The position numbers and the translations under genes were made by a program. Positions 23,891 through 33,563 of a stretch of DNA of 47,391 nt are shown one piece after another. The notes beneath the pieces were generated by a model. The model saw only the letters and a program-made list of their open reading frames with translations, was not told the DNA's origin and searched no databases. This DNA comes from an uncultured Pseudomonadota bacterium. GTDB lineage: Bacteria; Pseudomonadota; Gammaproteobacteria; Competibacterales; Competibacteraceae. Position 1 is the stretch's first letter. Each line of letters starts with the position of its first letter. The stretch lies in the NCBI GenBank assembly GCA_903844665.1, contig CAIMUS010000040.1, positions 1 to 47,391 on the forward strand, written 5' to 3'.

Positions 23891-24106
23891 ATGCGTTTCT
23901 TTATTGGTATTAATCCTGACCAAACTTTGCGAGTGAAAGCCTTGATGCAATCGGCAGATGGACAAGATCGGGCACATTTTCAGACAGTGGTTCAGCCGGG
24001 ACAACAAATATTCGGGTTCAGTTATGACACATTAAAACACCTTGCCCAAACACAAGGTTATATGGATTATGATAAAGTTAAATCGACTCCCTCGGCGGTC
24101 GCATGA
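23891..24106 (+). CDS. Small protein following the metallopeptidase
   Basis: A 71-aa protein (MRFFIGINPDQTLRVKALMQ...) with no recognised family and no membrane segment. It lies 12 bp after the peptidase on the same strand, with AAGGTGAG as a plausible ribosome-binding site. The arrangement suggests a dedicated partner or immunity protein, but only position supports this. Confidence 0.55.
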   Translation: MRFFIGINPDQTLRVKALMQSADGQDRAHFQTVVQPGQQIFGFSYDTLKHLAQTQGYMDYDKVKSTPSAVA

Positions 24107-24206
24107 CTTCACGTTGCTCCCGATTCATCGACACTGTTTTGAAATCGGGTGAAATCGGGGACAGCCCACGTAGGGCACAATAGCGTTAGCGTATTGCGCC
24201 GAATGA

Positions 24207-24323
24207 ACGCTCGATTGGATAGCATTCACCCTTTCTTTAAATGGAACGTTGGTCTTGATCATCGTTCTGGCCAGCACCCTCCTTTGCATCGCTATCAACC
24301 TTGGCAAGCTGGCTTTCCTGTAG
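24207..24323 (+). pseudogene. Possible C-terminal membrane-helix remnant
   Basis: An open frame without a start codon reads TLDWIAFTLSLNG followed by TLVLIIVLASTLLCIAIN and a stop at 24321-24323. The hydrophobic run is typical of a transmembrane helix. It may be the tail of a lost membrane protein among the debris at this end of the island. Support is weak. Confidence 0.3.
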
Positions 24324-24405
24324 ATTGCTATAGCCCAAACGATGATTATGGCCGGGGAAACCTGGATTGCGCTTCGCAAGCTCCGCTCCATCCAGGCTAC
24401 ACCAG

Positions 24406-24558
24406 CTCGTGGCGCAGGAAAGGATGGAAGTACAGGGCTATCGCAGAACCGGCACAGACTGGGAACTGAAGACCTACCATGAAAATGAGCAGGTCGAACT
24501 GGCGTCTGTTGGTTTGACGCTCCCTATCGAACAGATTTACGAGGATGTAGGGCTATAA
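24406..24558 (+). pseudogene. C-terminal fragment of a Uma2-family endonuclease
   Basis: About 50 codons (LVAQERMEVQGYRRTG..., ending VELASVGLTLPIEQIYEDVG) match the C-terminus of Uma2/DUF820 predicted endonucleases, in which a VELASVGLTLPLEELYEDV-like ending is typical. The N-terminal catalytic part is missing; a REP-like palindrome (about 24358-24402) sits directly upstream. The stop adjoins the start of the right duplication arm. Confidence 0.6.
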
Positions 24559-25437
24559 GCCGGCGGGGACGCCAGCGCTCCCAGGGGCAGTTTTCCGAAA
24601 CCCACATTGCCAATCTCCACCGATTCGCCTATAAACATACCATTACCTTGATCGGCGGGCACACGCCCGCAGCGGAGTACGGCGATGGGCCAGGAAATCG
24701 ACACCTGTCAGTTCACAGAGCACGACTTTCAACAATTCAGCCAACGGTTACAGCAGGAAACCGCGCTGCTGGAATCCTGGTTCCAGCAAGAGCGCTTTGC
24801 GGTGGACGCCAGCATCGGCGGCTTCGAGCTGGAAGCCTGGCTGGTGGATCGTCAGTATCGCCCGGCGCCTATCAACGAAGCTTATCTGGAGCGGCTGCAA
24901 AATCCGCTGGTGGTGCCGGAACTGGCCCAGTTCAACGTCGAATTCAACACCCCGGCGCGGCGCCTGGAAGGTAGAGCCTTGCATTACATGCAGGAAGAAC
25001 TGGACCGGCTCTGGAATTACAGCGACCGGGTGGCCGGGGAATTCAGCGCCCGCCTCGCGATGGTCGGCATCCTGCCCACCGTGCGGCAACAGGAACTGAC
25101 GGTGGCCAGCATGACGCCCCGCGCCCGCTACCGTGCCCTGAACGAACAGGTGATGCGGTTGCGGCACGGCCGTCCGCTGCGGCTGAATATCGAGGGCGCC
25201 GACGCGCTGCATATCGAACATGACGATGTCATGCTGGAAGCCGCCGCCACCTCTTTTCAGATTCACCTCCAGGTCAAACCCGACGAAGCGGCGGCTTTTT
25301 ACAACACCGCGCTGGTGCTGGCGGCGCCGATGGTGGCTGCTGCCGCCAACTCCCCTTTTCTGTTCGGCAAGGCGCTGTGGGAGGAAACCCGCATCCCCCT
25401 GTTCGAACAGTCGGTCGCGATAGGCGGGGATATCGAT
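24558..25437 (+). repeat. Right arm of the island-flanking direct duplication
   Basis: Direct counterpart of 9314-10197, about 96% identical over the coding part. The two arms enclose about 14.4 kb. Confidence 0.9.
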
Positions 25438-26124
25438 GGGGATGACCCGGTTTACCGTCGGGTCACCTTCGGCAGCGGCTATCTGCGATCATCCCTGCTG
25501 GAACTGTTTCTGGAAAACCTGGCGCACTATCCGCCACTGCTGCCGGAATGCCAGGATACGCCACCGGCGGAGTTGTACCATTTGCGCCTGCACAACGGCA
25601 CGATCTGGCGCTGGAACCGGCCTTTGATCGGCTTCGACAAGGCCGGCAATCCCCATCTGCGCATCGAACACCGGGTGGCGCCGGCAGGCCCCAGCATCCC
25701 CGATATGATCGCCAATGCGGCGCTGTTTTACGGCCTGCTGCACCGCCTGGGCCGGACAGCGCCGTTGCCCGAGCACTCCCTGCCCTTTGCACAAAGTCGT
25801 GCCAACTTCTACAATGCCGCCCGCCACGGCTTACAGGCGGAGGTCATCTGGCTGAACGGCAGATTGGTGGAACTGCGCCAACTGCTGCTGCAAGAACTAC
25901 TACCGCTGGCAAGACAGGGGCTGGAATCCCTGGATATTAATCCAGCCGATATCGACACTTACCTGGGTATTATCGAAGCGCGCCTTAGCAGCGGCCGGAC
26001 CGGCGCGGCCTGGCAGCGCGCCTATGTGGCCCGCTGCGGCGGCGATAGGCAGGCGCTGACGGCGGCTTATCTGCGATGGCAGCGCAGCGGCTTGCCGGTG
26101 CACGAATGGGGACTGGCATGTTAA
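24685..26124 (+). CDS. GCS2-type carboxylate-amine ligase (intact copy)
   Basis: A 479-aa enzyme of the glutamate-cysteine ligase family 2 (GCS2; YbdK/EgtA-like), which joins an amine to the gamma-carboxyl of glutamate or a similar acid using ATP. Visible family features are the substrate/ATP strand GGFELEAWLVD (about 36-46), QFNVEFNTPARRLEG, the central TSFQIHLQVKPDEA with its metal-proximal His, and RIEHRVAPAGPSIPDMIANA in the C-terminal half. It is longer than YbdK (about 370 aa), with an extra C-terminal helical region. The true substrate is not evident. A truncated relative lies 15 kb upstream. Confidence 0.82.
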   Translation: MGQEIDTCQFTEHDFQQFSQRLQQETALLESWFQQERFAVDASIGGFELEAWLVDRQYRPAPINEAYLERLQNPLVVPELAQFNVEFNTPARRLEGRALHYMQEELDRLWNYSDRVAGEFSARLAMVGILPTVRQQELTVASMTPRARYRALNEQVMRLRHGRPLRLNIEGADALHIEHDDVMLEAAATSFQIHLQVKPDEAAAFYNTALVLAAPMVAAAANSPFLFGKALWEETRIPLFEQSVAIGGDIDGDDPVYRRVTFGSGYLRSSLLELFLENLAHYPPLLPECQDTPPAELYHLRLHNGTIWRWNRPLIGFDKAGNPHLRIEHRVAPAGPSIPDMIANAALFYGLLHRLGRTAPLPEHSLPFAQSRANFYNAARHGLQAEVIWLNGRLVELRQLLLQELLPLARQGLESLDINPADIDTYLGIIEARLSSGRTGAAWQRAYVARCGGDRQALTAAYLRWQRSGLPVHEWGLAC

Positions 26125-26183
26125 ACTTGAATGCCGCAAACCACACCACACCACACCACATAGACTGAGCTATTGAGAGAACC

Positions 26184-26942
26184 ATGGGTACCAAACAGGA
26201 TAGCCTCAAGCAAAGGCGCGCCGCCTTAAAAAAGAAGAAATGGGAAGCCAAGCGGAAATCCCGGCAATTGCAGGTTGCTGGCAGAGAGGATGACGTTTTG
26301 CTGTCGCCCGACGATGATCTATTGCTGGGAACCGATTCAGGGCAACTCGATCTCAGTCGGCCAATTCGGTTGTCATCATTCAATGTCAGCTACGATCCGG
26401 TCGACACTAAAGATGAAAAGAAAACACCTGCCGAAATCAAGGATCGCCTGGAGGAATTGTATTACCTGGTCCAGAGCAATCCGAAACAAGCCATCGAGCC
26501 TCTGGAGAAATTAAAACAGCAATATCCCGATATTCCTAAAATCTACAATTACTTGATGGCTGCTTACCTGAAAACCGGCAATCCCAAAAAAGCAGATGCA
26601 TTGATTATCGAAAATTATCAAAAGCATCCGGATTATCTGTTTGCCCGGACAAACTACGCCGAGTATTGTCTCCGTCATAACAATCTCGATGAAATTTATA
26701 AAATTTTCGATAACAAGTTCGATCTAAAGCTGCTCTATCCCCATAGAAACGATTTTCACATCTCCGAAGTCACAGGTTTCTATGGGATACTAGGTATTTT
26801 CTTCATCAGGACAGGTAAGAGAGAATCGGCGGAGAATTTGTATAAAATGCTGAAGCGACTCGATCCAGATCATGACACCACCAAGGTGCTTGGCAGGGAG
26901 CTTACGGTTTCAAGAATTAAGAATCTCTTTAACTTGAAATAA
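26184..26942 (+). CDS. TPR-containing protein of unknown function
   Basis: A 252-aa protein. A very basic N-terminus (KQRRAALKKKKWEAKRKSR) leads to a disordered acidic stretch, then TPR-like helical pairs from about residue 85: AIEPLEKLKQQYPDIPKIYN, LMAAYLKTGNPKKADALI, ARTNYAEYCLRHNNLDEIYK, and GIFFIRTGKRESAENLYKML. No catalytic motif or membrane segment. It probably mediates protein interactions in the cytoplasm and may bind nucleic acid through the basic tail. It is 60 bp downstream of the ligase; co-transcription is possible. Confidence 0.75.
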   Translation: MGTKQDSLKQRRAALKKKKWEAKRKSRQLQVAGREDDVLLSPDDDLLLGTDSGQLDLSRPIRLSSFNVSYDPVDTKDEKKTPAEIKDRLEELYYLVQSNPKQAIEPLEKLKQQYPDIPKIYNYLMAAYLKTGNPKKADALIIENYQKHPDYLFARTNYAEYCLRHNNLDEIYKIFDNKFDLKLLYPHRNDFHISEVTGFYGILGIFFIRTGKRESAENLYKMLKRLDPDHDTTKVLGRELTVSRIKNLFNLK

Positions 26943-26945
26943 TGC

Positions 26946-27013
26946 AGGCCGGCGGGGACGCCGGCGCTCCCAGGAGTGGATGCAGGCCGGCGAGGACGCC
27001 GGCGCTCCCAGGA
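26946..27013. repeat. Tandem pair of GCCGGC-type repeats
   Basis: Two copies of GCAGGCCGGCG(G/A)GGACGCCGGCGCTCCCAGGA lie back to back in the space between two convergent genes. The same unit occurs at about 9315, 24559 and, inverted, 46696. Its hairpin may serve as terminator here. Confidence 0.8.
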
Positions 27014-27016
27014 AAC

Positions 27017-28930
<1,914 letters not shown>

Positions 28931-29069
28931 TTAAAAAATCGCGCTATTTTAACCGGTACAACCCTCTTTTGCTTGTTATCTCTCAACTTCCCTGCTCACC
29001 ACAGAGGGTGTGAAAAATCTACTTTTACTGTAACACTGGCAGGCGCCAGCAGAAATTCGCCGCCATCCC

Positions 29070-29654
29070 TTAATCGAAATCCGCCACCAAGGCTGCCCGC
29101 GTCGCTTCGGGAATCGGCGCCAGGGTGGCGCTGTAACGGGGATGATCGACACCGATAGCCAGCGGTGCGCCATTTTTGGCGGCGGCAATCATCTCAGGAG
29201 TAAACTCGAAACGCAGAAAATGTACCGACGAGGTTTTCTCTGTATTCTCCCGTTCCATATCCTCATCGGCAATCGGTTTAACCGGCTCGAAATCGCCGAT
29301 TTTGATCCAGATTTTATCCTCCAGGCCGATCAATTCCTGCAAAGCTTGTTTGCGTTCCTCCACCTCTTCGAATTCGACCAGCAAGGTCGCTTTTAAATTG
29401 CCGCCGTCGGGAATCAATGGATTATAGGCGCCTAATTCGTCCTCGATACCCTCAGGCTCGAAAATCCGTTCCACCCGCAGCATCTCCTGAATCTGGTATT
29501 GAATGGTCAGACGATCCTCGAATAACAGCGTCACATGCTCGCCCAGGGTCACGCGACGGGGCTTTTTGTGTTCCATCACCTGGGCACGGAAGGCCTTACG
29601 CTGGTCGGCGTATCGCTCGAGGGACAGCAAATCGGCACGGGTCAGTTTCTGCAT
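29070..29654 (-). CDS. DUF3501 family protein
   Basis: A 194-aa DUF3501 protein (MQKLTRADLLSLERYADQR..., HKKPRRVTLGEHVTLLFEDR, FEPEGIEDELGAYNPLIPDG). Function is unknown. The family is typically encoded with a rubrerythrin and a large CCG-domain Fe-S protein, as here (166 bp downstream of the Fe-S gene, same strand), which points to a redox or peroxide-stress role. The GAGGAG ribosome-binding site upstream supports the ATG at 29654. Confidence 0.9.
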   Translation of the reverse strand: MQKLTRADLLSLERYADQRKAFRAQVMEHKKPRRVTLGEHVTLLFEDRLTIQYQIQEMLRVERIFEPEGIEDELGAYNPLIPDGGNLKATLLVEFEEVEERKQALQELIGLEDKIWIKIGDFEPVKPIADEDMERENTEKTSSVHFLRFEFTPEMIAAAKNGAPLAIGVDHPRYSATLAPIPEATRAALVADFD

Positions 29655-29725
29655 GATCGGCTCCTCTGGCGGATGTGGCAGAGGCCGGAAGCCCCTGCCG
29701 CATAAGAAAATTGCGAAAACGGCAA

Positions 29726-29805
29726 GTAGGGGCGGTTCGCGAACCGCCCCTACAAAATATCTACCTCGGTTCGGTCGGTAGGGGCGGTTCGCGAACCGCC
29801 CCTAC
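29726..29805. repeat. Two copies of a 28-bp perfect palindrome
   Basis: Identical 28-bp palindromes (29726-29753 and 29778-29805; core GGTTCGCGAACC) lie between the Fe-S gene and the DUF3501 gene; a third identical copy is at 73-100. They may stabilise mRNA ends or act as REP targets. Confidence 0.9.
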
Positions 29806-29819
29806 TACAATTGCACCCT

Positions 29820-31160
29820 TCAGATGCCGTAAGCCAGCCGCAACAGCGCCAGGGGATGTTCCGCGTGGGAACCGTCCTGACAGCCATGTTGGATCCGGTG
29901 GCCCGCCATGGGGCAATCGCTGGCGTAGTGAGCGGGCGCGGCTTTTTTGATCTGTTCGAATACCGGCCTGCCGATCTTCATCGATATCTCATAACTTTCG
30001 GTCTTGATGCCGTAGGTGCCGTTATGCCCGGCGCAGCGCTCGATCACCTGCACTTTGGTGTCGGGCGCCAACGCCAGAACATCGCGGGTCTTGTTGCCGA
30101 TATTCTGCGACCGCAGATGGCAGGGCGGATGATGGCTGACCGTGCCCAGAGAGTTCTTGAAATCGGTGCGCAACAGGCCGGCCTTGTGCCGCAGCCAGAG
30201 ATATTCGAACGGGTCGAACATAGCGGCGGCCACTTTCTTCACCTGCGGATCTTCCGGAAAGATCAGCGGCAATTCCGATTTGAACATAAACACGCACGAC
30301 GGCACCGGCGCGACGATATCCCAGCCTTCGTCCACCAGTCCGGCAAGGATGGCCATGTTGGTATTTTTGAGCTTTTCAATCGTCTCCAGATCGCCCAGTT
30401 CCAGCTTGGGCATGCCGCAACAGCGGGTATCCGGCGCCAGAGTCACGGGAATGCCGTTATGCTCGAAGATGGCGACAATATCGTCGCCCAGTTGCGGCTC
30501 GTTGTTACCGCCATAGCAGGTGCCGAACAAAGCCACCTTGCCACGGGTCTCTTCCGTGGTCTGCGCCTGTACCGCGAGCGGTCGATGTTTGCCCTGCCGC
30601 TGTCGCAGGGTACGCGGCGCAAAATCGGGCAACTCGGCTTCGGCGTGAACCCCGATGACATTCTGCATCAGTTTGCGCAGCGCCGGATTCCGATTGACCG
30701 TATTGACCGTCTGGCTGACCACCGGAATGCCGGCCAGCTTGCCCAGCAGATCGGTGGAGGTGAGCACCTTATCCCGCAGCGACGGCGGATTCTGCTTGAA
30801 TTTCACTGCCTTGCCCCGCAGCATCAGATGGGGAAAATCGACATTCCAGTGATGCGGCGGCACATACGGGCACTTGGTCATGTAACACAGGTCACAGAGG
30901 TAACAGTGATCCACGACCTTCCAGTAATCCGCCTTGTTCACATCGGCCGGTTCGCCGGAAGCGGTGGCGTCGATCAGATCGAACAGGGTCGGAAAGGAAT
31001 GACACAGACTGAAACAGCGCCGGCAACCGTGGCAGATATCGTAGACCCGCTCCAGTTCGGCGAAGAGAGAGTCGGCGTTATAAAAATCAGGGCTGCGCCA
31101 GTCGATGACATGGCGGGTCGGCGCTTCCAGGCTGCCTTCCCGTCTAGTATTTTCAGCCAT
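29820..31160 (-). CDS. Heterodisulfide-reductase-like Fe-S protein (GlpC/CCG family)
   Basis: A 446-aa iron-sulfur oxidoreductase. The N-terminal ferredoxin-like region has two cysteine clusters, CHGCRRCFSLCHSFP (about residues 39-53) and CYLCDLCYMTKCP (about 86-98), for two [4Fe-4S] clusters. Two cysteine-rich CCG domains follow: LFGTCYGGNNEP with DTRCCGMPKLELGD, and HPPCHLRSQNIGNKT with ERCAGHNGTYG; the second departs from canonical CCG at the Cys-Cys pair. The family passes electrons to thiol/disulfide or quinone partners. It sits between rubrerythrin and DUF3501 in a conserved gene trio, so it may feed electrons to rubrerythrin; that is inference. Confidence 0.9.
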   Translation of the reverse strand: MAENTRREGSLEAPTRHVIDWRSPDFYNADSLFAELERVYDICHGCRRCFSLCHSFPTLFDLIDATASGEPADVNKADYWKVVDHCYLCDLCYMTKCPYVPPHHWNVDFPHLMLRGKAVKFKQNPPSLRDKVLTSTDLLGKLAGIPVVSQTVNTVNRNPALRKLMQNVIGVHAEAELPDFAPRTLRQRQGKHRPLAVQAQTTEETRGKVALFGTCYGGNNEPQLGDDIVAIFEHNGIPVTLAPDTRCCGMPKLELGDLETIEKLKNTNMAILAGLVDEGWDIVAPVPSCVFMFKSELPLIFPEDPQVKKVAAAMFDPFEYLWLRHKAGLLRTDFKNSLGTVSHHPPCHLRSQNIGNKTRDVLALAPDTKVQVIERCAGHNGTYGIKTESYEISMKIGRPVFEQIKKAAPAHYASDCPMAGHRIQHGCQDGSHAEHPLALLRLAYGI

Positions 31161-31273
31161 GGTAAATCCTAAAGGTCATATTAATAGCATTCCGCGCCGC
31201 GCAGTGCTGCACTTAAGGAGCAAAGCTGGCGATGCCGGAAAACAGAGGGAACAGCGTTGACGTGAAGGTAAAA

Positions 31274-31298
31274 AAGGGCCGGATTCTACCCGGCCCTT
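31274..31298 (-). terminator. Rho-independent terminator after rubrerythrin
   Basis: On the minus strand a 9-bp stem (AAGGGCCGG and complement) with a 7-nt loop runs into a T-rich tail (TTTTTT). It lies 18 bp past the rubrerythrin stop, so the downstream Fe-S and DUF3501 genes rely on readthrough or on their own promoter. Confidence 0.88.
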
Positions 31299-31316
31299 GC
31301 AGAAAAATCATCGAGC

Positions 31317-31733
31317 CTATAGCTGATCCAGCGCCTTCTGGAAGCGGTTGGCGTGGGAGCGTTCCGCCTTCGCCAGGGTCTCGAACCAATCGGCAATTTC
31401 ACTGAACCCTTCGTCACGGGCGGTTTTCGCCATGCCCGGATACATGTCGGTGTACTCGTGGGTTTCACCGGCGATAGCCGCCGCCAGATTGAGTGAGGTG
31501 GCGCCGATCGGCTTGCCCGTGGCCGGGTCGCCGACTTCCTCCAGGAACTCCAGATGGCCGTGCGCATGGCCGGTCTCGCCTTCCGCCGTGGAACGGAACA
31601 CCGCGGCGACATCGTTGTAACCTTCGACGTCGGCTTTCTGGGCGAAATAGAGGTAACGGCGATTCGCCTGGGATTCGCCCGCGAAAGCGTCTTTCAGGTT
31701 TTGCTCGGTCTTGCTGCTCTTCAGAGATGGCAT
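31317..31733 (-). CDS. Rubrerythrin
   Basis: A 138-aa ferritin-like diiron protein that reduces hydrogen peroxide. Diiron ligands are visible in [12 protein letters not shown] (about 16-27), [19 protein letters not shown] (about 48-66), [10 protein letters not shown], and [11 protein letters not shown] near the end. The C-terminal rubredoxin domain of full-length rubrerythrins is missing, so it is the short sulerythrin-like type and needs an external electron donor. I start at 31733, where GGAGGA lies 7 nt upstream, rather than at the longer 31775 frame. A PerR-type box lies about 35 bp upstream. Confidence 0.93.
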   Translation of the reverse strand: MPSLKSSKTEQNLKDAFAGESQANRRYLYFAQKADVEGYNDVAAVFRSTAEGETGHAHGHLEFLEEVGDPATGKPIGATSLNLAAAIAGETHEYTDMYPGMAKTARDEGFSEIADWFETLAKAERSHANRFQKALDQL

Positions 31734-31766
31734 TGGCTTATCCTCCAACAATAGTAGATGTCGAAA

Positions 31767-31784
31767 ATTGGACAACGTCTAAAT
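31767..31784 (-). promoter_or_regulatory. PerR/Fur-type box upstream of rubrerythrin
   Basis: On the minus strand, ATTTAGACGTTGTCCAAT is an imperfect inverted repeat (TTTAGAC-N3-GTCCAAT). It shares the TTTAGAC-N3-GTC core with the box at 32253-32270 ahead of the Fur-family gene, suggesting common control of both. Confidence 0.6.
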
Positions 31785-31849
31785 CATAACATACAGAAAT
31801 TGAGTCTATCAAGCAGATCATGCTATGCCTTCAGGGGGCAAAAAAACAG

Positions 31850-32248
31850 CTATTTCGCCCGCAGACGCCCACGCATGACAACCTGGAACTCGTGCACCTC
31901 GAATCCGATCAGCTTCTCGGCGCCACTGACCTGGACCGCATCCCACGGCACGTCGTGGATCTCGCCCGTCTCCTCGTCGACAAAGTGATGATGCGCAGCG
32001 ACATGGGAGTCGAAGATAATCGTACCCTCCCGTAGCACCTGCTGCCGGATCAAACCCTTCTCCACCAGCAGATTGAGGGTGTTGTAGACAGTGGCCCGTG
32101 AGACGGTCGGACAGGTTTGCCGCACCATGACGAAGACCTCGTCCGCTGAAGGGTGGGTTTTGCTGCCCAGAATGAACTCAGCCACCGCGATGCGCTGCGG
32201 TGTCGGCTGAATACCACTCTGGCGGAGAAGGTCAATTGTATCTGTCAT
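31850..32248 (-). CDS. Fur-family regulator, PerR-like
   Basis: A 132-aa Fur-superfamily repressor. The winged helix includes GIQPTPQRIAVAEFIL and the recognition helix TVSRATVYNTLNLLVEKGLI. The metal site region is HVAAHHHFVDEETGEIHDV. No CxxC structural zinc pairs are present in the C-terminal half, unlike Fur or canonical PerR; this resembles the zinc-less PerR-like/Irr-type members. It lies just upstream of rubrerythrin on the same strand (gap about 117 bp), and similar operator-like boxes precede both, so peroxide-responsive autoregulation is likely. Confidence 0.88.
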   Translation of the reverse strand: MTDTIDLLRQSGIQPTPQRIAVAEFILGSKTHPSADEVFVMVRQTCPTVSRATVYNTLNLLVEKGLIRQQVLREGTIIFDSHVAAHHHFVDEETGEIHDVPWDAVQVSGAEKLIGFEVHEFQVVMRGRLRAK

Positions 32249-32252
32249 ATAA

Positions 32253-32270
32253 TTTAAGACTAAGTCTAAA
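32253..32270 (-). promoter_or_regulatory. PerR/Fur-type box upstream of the regulator gene
   Basis: Minus strand TTTAGACTTAGTCTTAAA, an inverted repeat TTTAGAC-N3-GTCTTAA placed 5 bp ahead of the regulator's start codon, fits autorepression. Confidence 0.6.
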
Positions 32271-32372
32271 ATCAGGCTTTGTCAAGAACCAGACCCGGCA
32301 GCGCCCCAAACGGAAATTGACCATTTTCAGGCAGGAGAGTAGTTTAGATAATTTTAGTTATAAGGTATCGTA

Positions 32373-32612
32373 ATGGCTGTTAAAAAATCCGCCCCTCCCG
32401 ACTTCGAGCAGTCCCTGCAGGAGTTGGAACAGATCGTGCAGCAAATGGAGCAGGGGGAACTGAGCCTGGAAGATTCTTTGAAATATTTCGAGCGCGGCAT
32501 CGAGCTGACCCGCTCCTGTCAGACCACCCTGCGGCTGGCCGAGCAAAGGGTGGAACAATTGCTCGAAAAGAACGGCCAATTTGAAATCGTCCCCTTCGAC
32601 ATGCAAAGCTGA
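32373..32612 (+). CDS. xseB: Exodeoxyribonuclease VII small subunit
   Basis: A 79-aa XseB with the family core DFEQSLQELEQIVQQMEQGE and LSLEDSLKYFERGIELTRSC. It binds the large subunit XseA to form the ssDNA exonuclease VII; xseA is not in the window. It is the first gene of the classic xseB-ispA-dxs operon: ispA starts on the base after its stop. Confidence 0.95.
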   Translation: MAVKKSAPPDFEQSLQELEQIVQQMEQGELSLEDSLKYFERGIELTRSCQTTLRLAEQRVEQLLEKNGQFEIVPFDMQS

Positions 32613-33509
32613 ATGCCGATGTCTATCGAGGCCTTTATCAGCCAGTATCGGGCCCACGTCGAGCAGGCTCTGGAGCAACGCCTGGCCGGCGGCGATATCC
32701 ATCCCTGTCAATTGCACCAGGCGATGCGTTACGCCGTCCTGAACGGGGGCAAGCGAATCCGTCCGATCCTGGTGTACGCCACCGCCAGGGCGGTCGGATT
32801 GGAGCCGGCCACCCTGGACGGCCCGGCCTGCGCCGTGGAGTTCATCCATGCCTTTTCCCTGATCCATGATGACTTGCCGGCCATGGATGACGACGAACTC
32901 CGCCATGGCAAGCCGACCTGCCACAAAGCCTTTGGTGAGGCCATCGCCCTGCTCGCCGGCGACGCCCTGCAGGCTCTGGCGTTTCAGGTGCTGGCTCAGG
33001 ATCGGGCGATGACCCGGCAACCGGCCATTCGCCTGCACCTGGTCGCCACTCTGGCGCAGGCCGCCGGTTCGCGGGGCATGGCGGGGGGGCAGGCCATCGA
33101 TCTGGCCGCGGTGGGTAAAGAGCTGACTCTGGCCGAGTTGGAAAACATGCATATCCACAAAACCGGCGCTTTGATCCGGGCCAGCGTGCTGATGGGGGCC
33201 CTGAGTCAGGAGGCCCTTCCAGCCGTTTCCTTGCAACAGTTGGATCACTATGCCAAATGTATCGGTCTGGCCTTTCAGATTCGCGACGATATTCTCGACG
33301 TCACCGCCGATACCCGCACCCTGGGCAAAACCCAGGGGGCGGACGCCTTGTTGAAAAAACCCACCTACCCGGCGCTGCTCGGGCTGGAGGGCGCGCGCGA
33401 TCACGCCCGGACGCTGGTGGATGAGGCCTTGGCCAGCCTGCAGACCTTCGGCCCGGAGGCCGATGTATTACGCTGGATCGCCGGCTATATCGTGGAGCGC
33501 CCTTACTAA
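32613..33509 (+). CDS. ispA: Farnesyl diphosphate synthase
   Basis: A 298-aa short-chain trans-prenyltransferase that condenses IPP with DMAPP and GPP to give FPP. The first aspartate-rich motif is LIHDDLPAMDDDELRHG and the second is FQIRDDILDVTAD; NGGKRIRP is the IPP-binding segment. Length matches bacterial IspA (about 299 aa). The ATG at 32613 directly follows the xseB stop; MSIEAF at 32619 is an alternative. dxs follows, placing two isoprenoid steps together. Confidence 0.95.
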   Translation: MPMSIEAFISQYRAHVEQALEQRLAGGDIHPCQLHQAMRYAVLNGGKRIRPILVYATARAVGLEPATLDGPACAVEFIHAFSLIHDDLPAMDDDELRHGKPTCHKAFGEAIALLAGDALQALAFQVLAQDRAMTRQPAIRLHLVATLAQAAGSRGMAGGQAIDLAAVGKELTLAELENMHIHKTGALIRASVLMGALSQEALPAVSLQQLDHYAKCIGLAFQIRDDILDVTADTRTLGKTQGADALLKKPTYPALLGLEGARDHARTLVDEALASLQTFGPEADVLRWIAGYIVERPY

Positions 33510-33563
33510 CCGCTTACGCCTTTACTTTTGCTTATCCGTTGTCCGCAGACGCTCGATTTAGGC

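Noticed and set aside
29811-31172. 453-aa plus-strand frame opposite the Fe-S protein
   Set aside because: Shadow of a gene with full family motifs on the minus strand.
32358-33404. 348-aa minus-strand frame opposite xseB-ispA
   Set aside because: Covers two well-identified genes in antisense and lacks any family signature.
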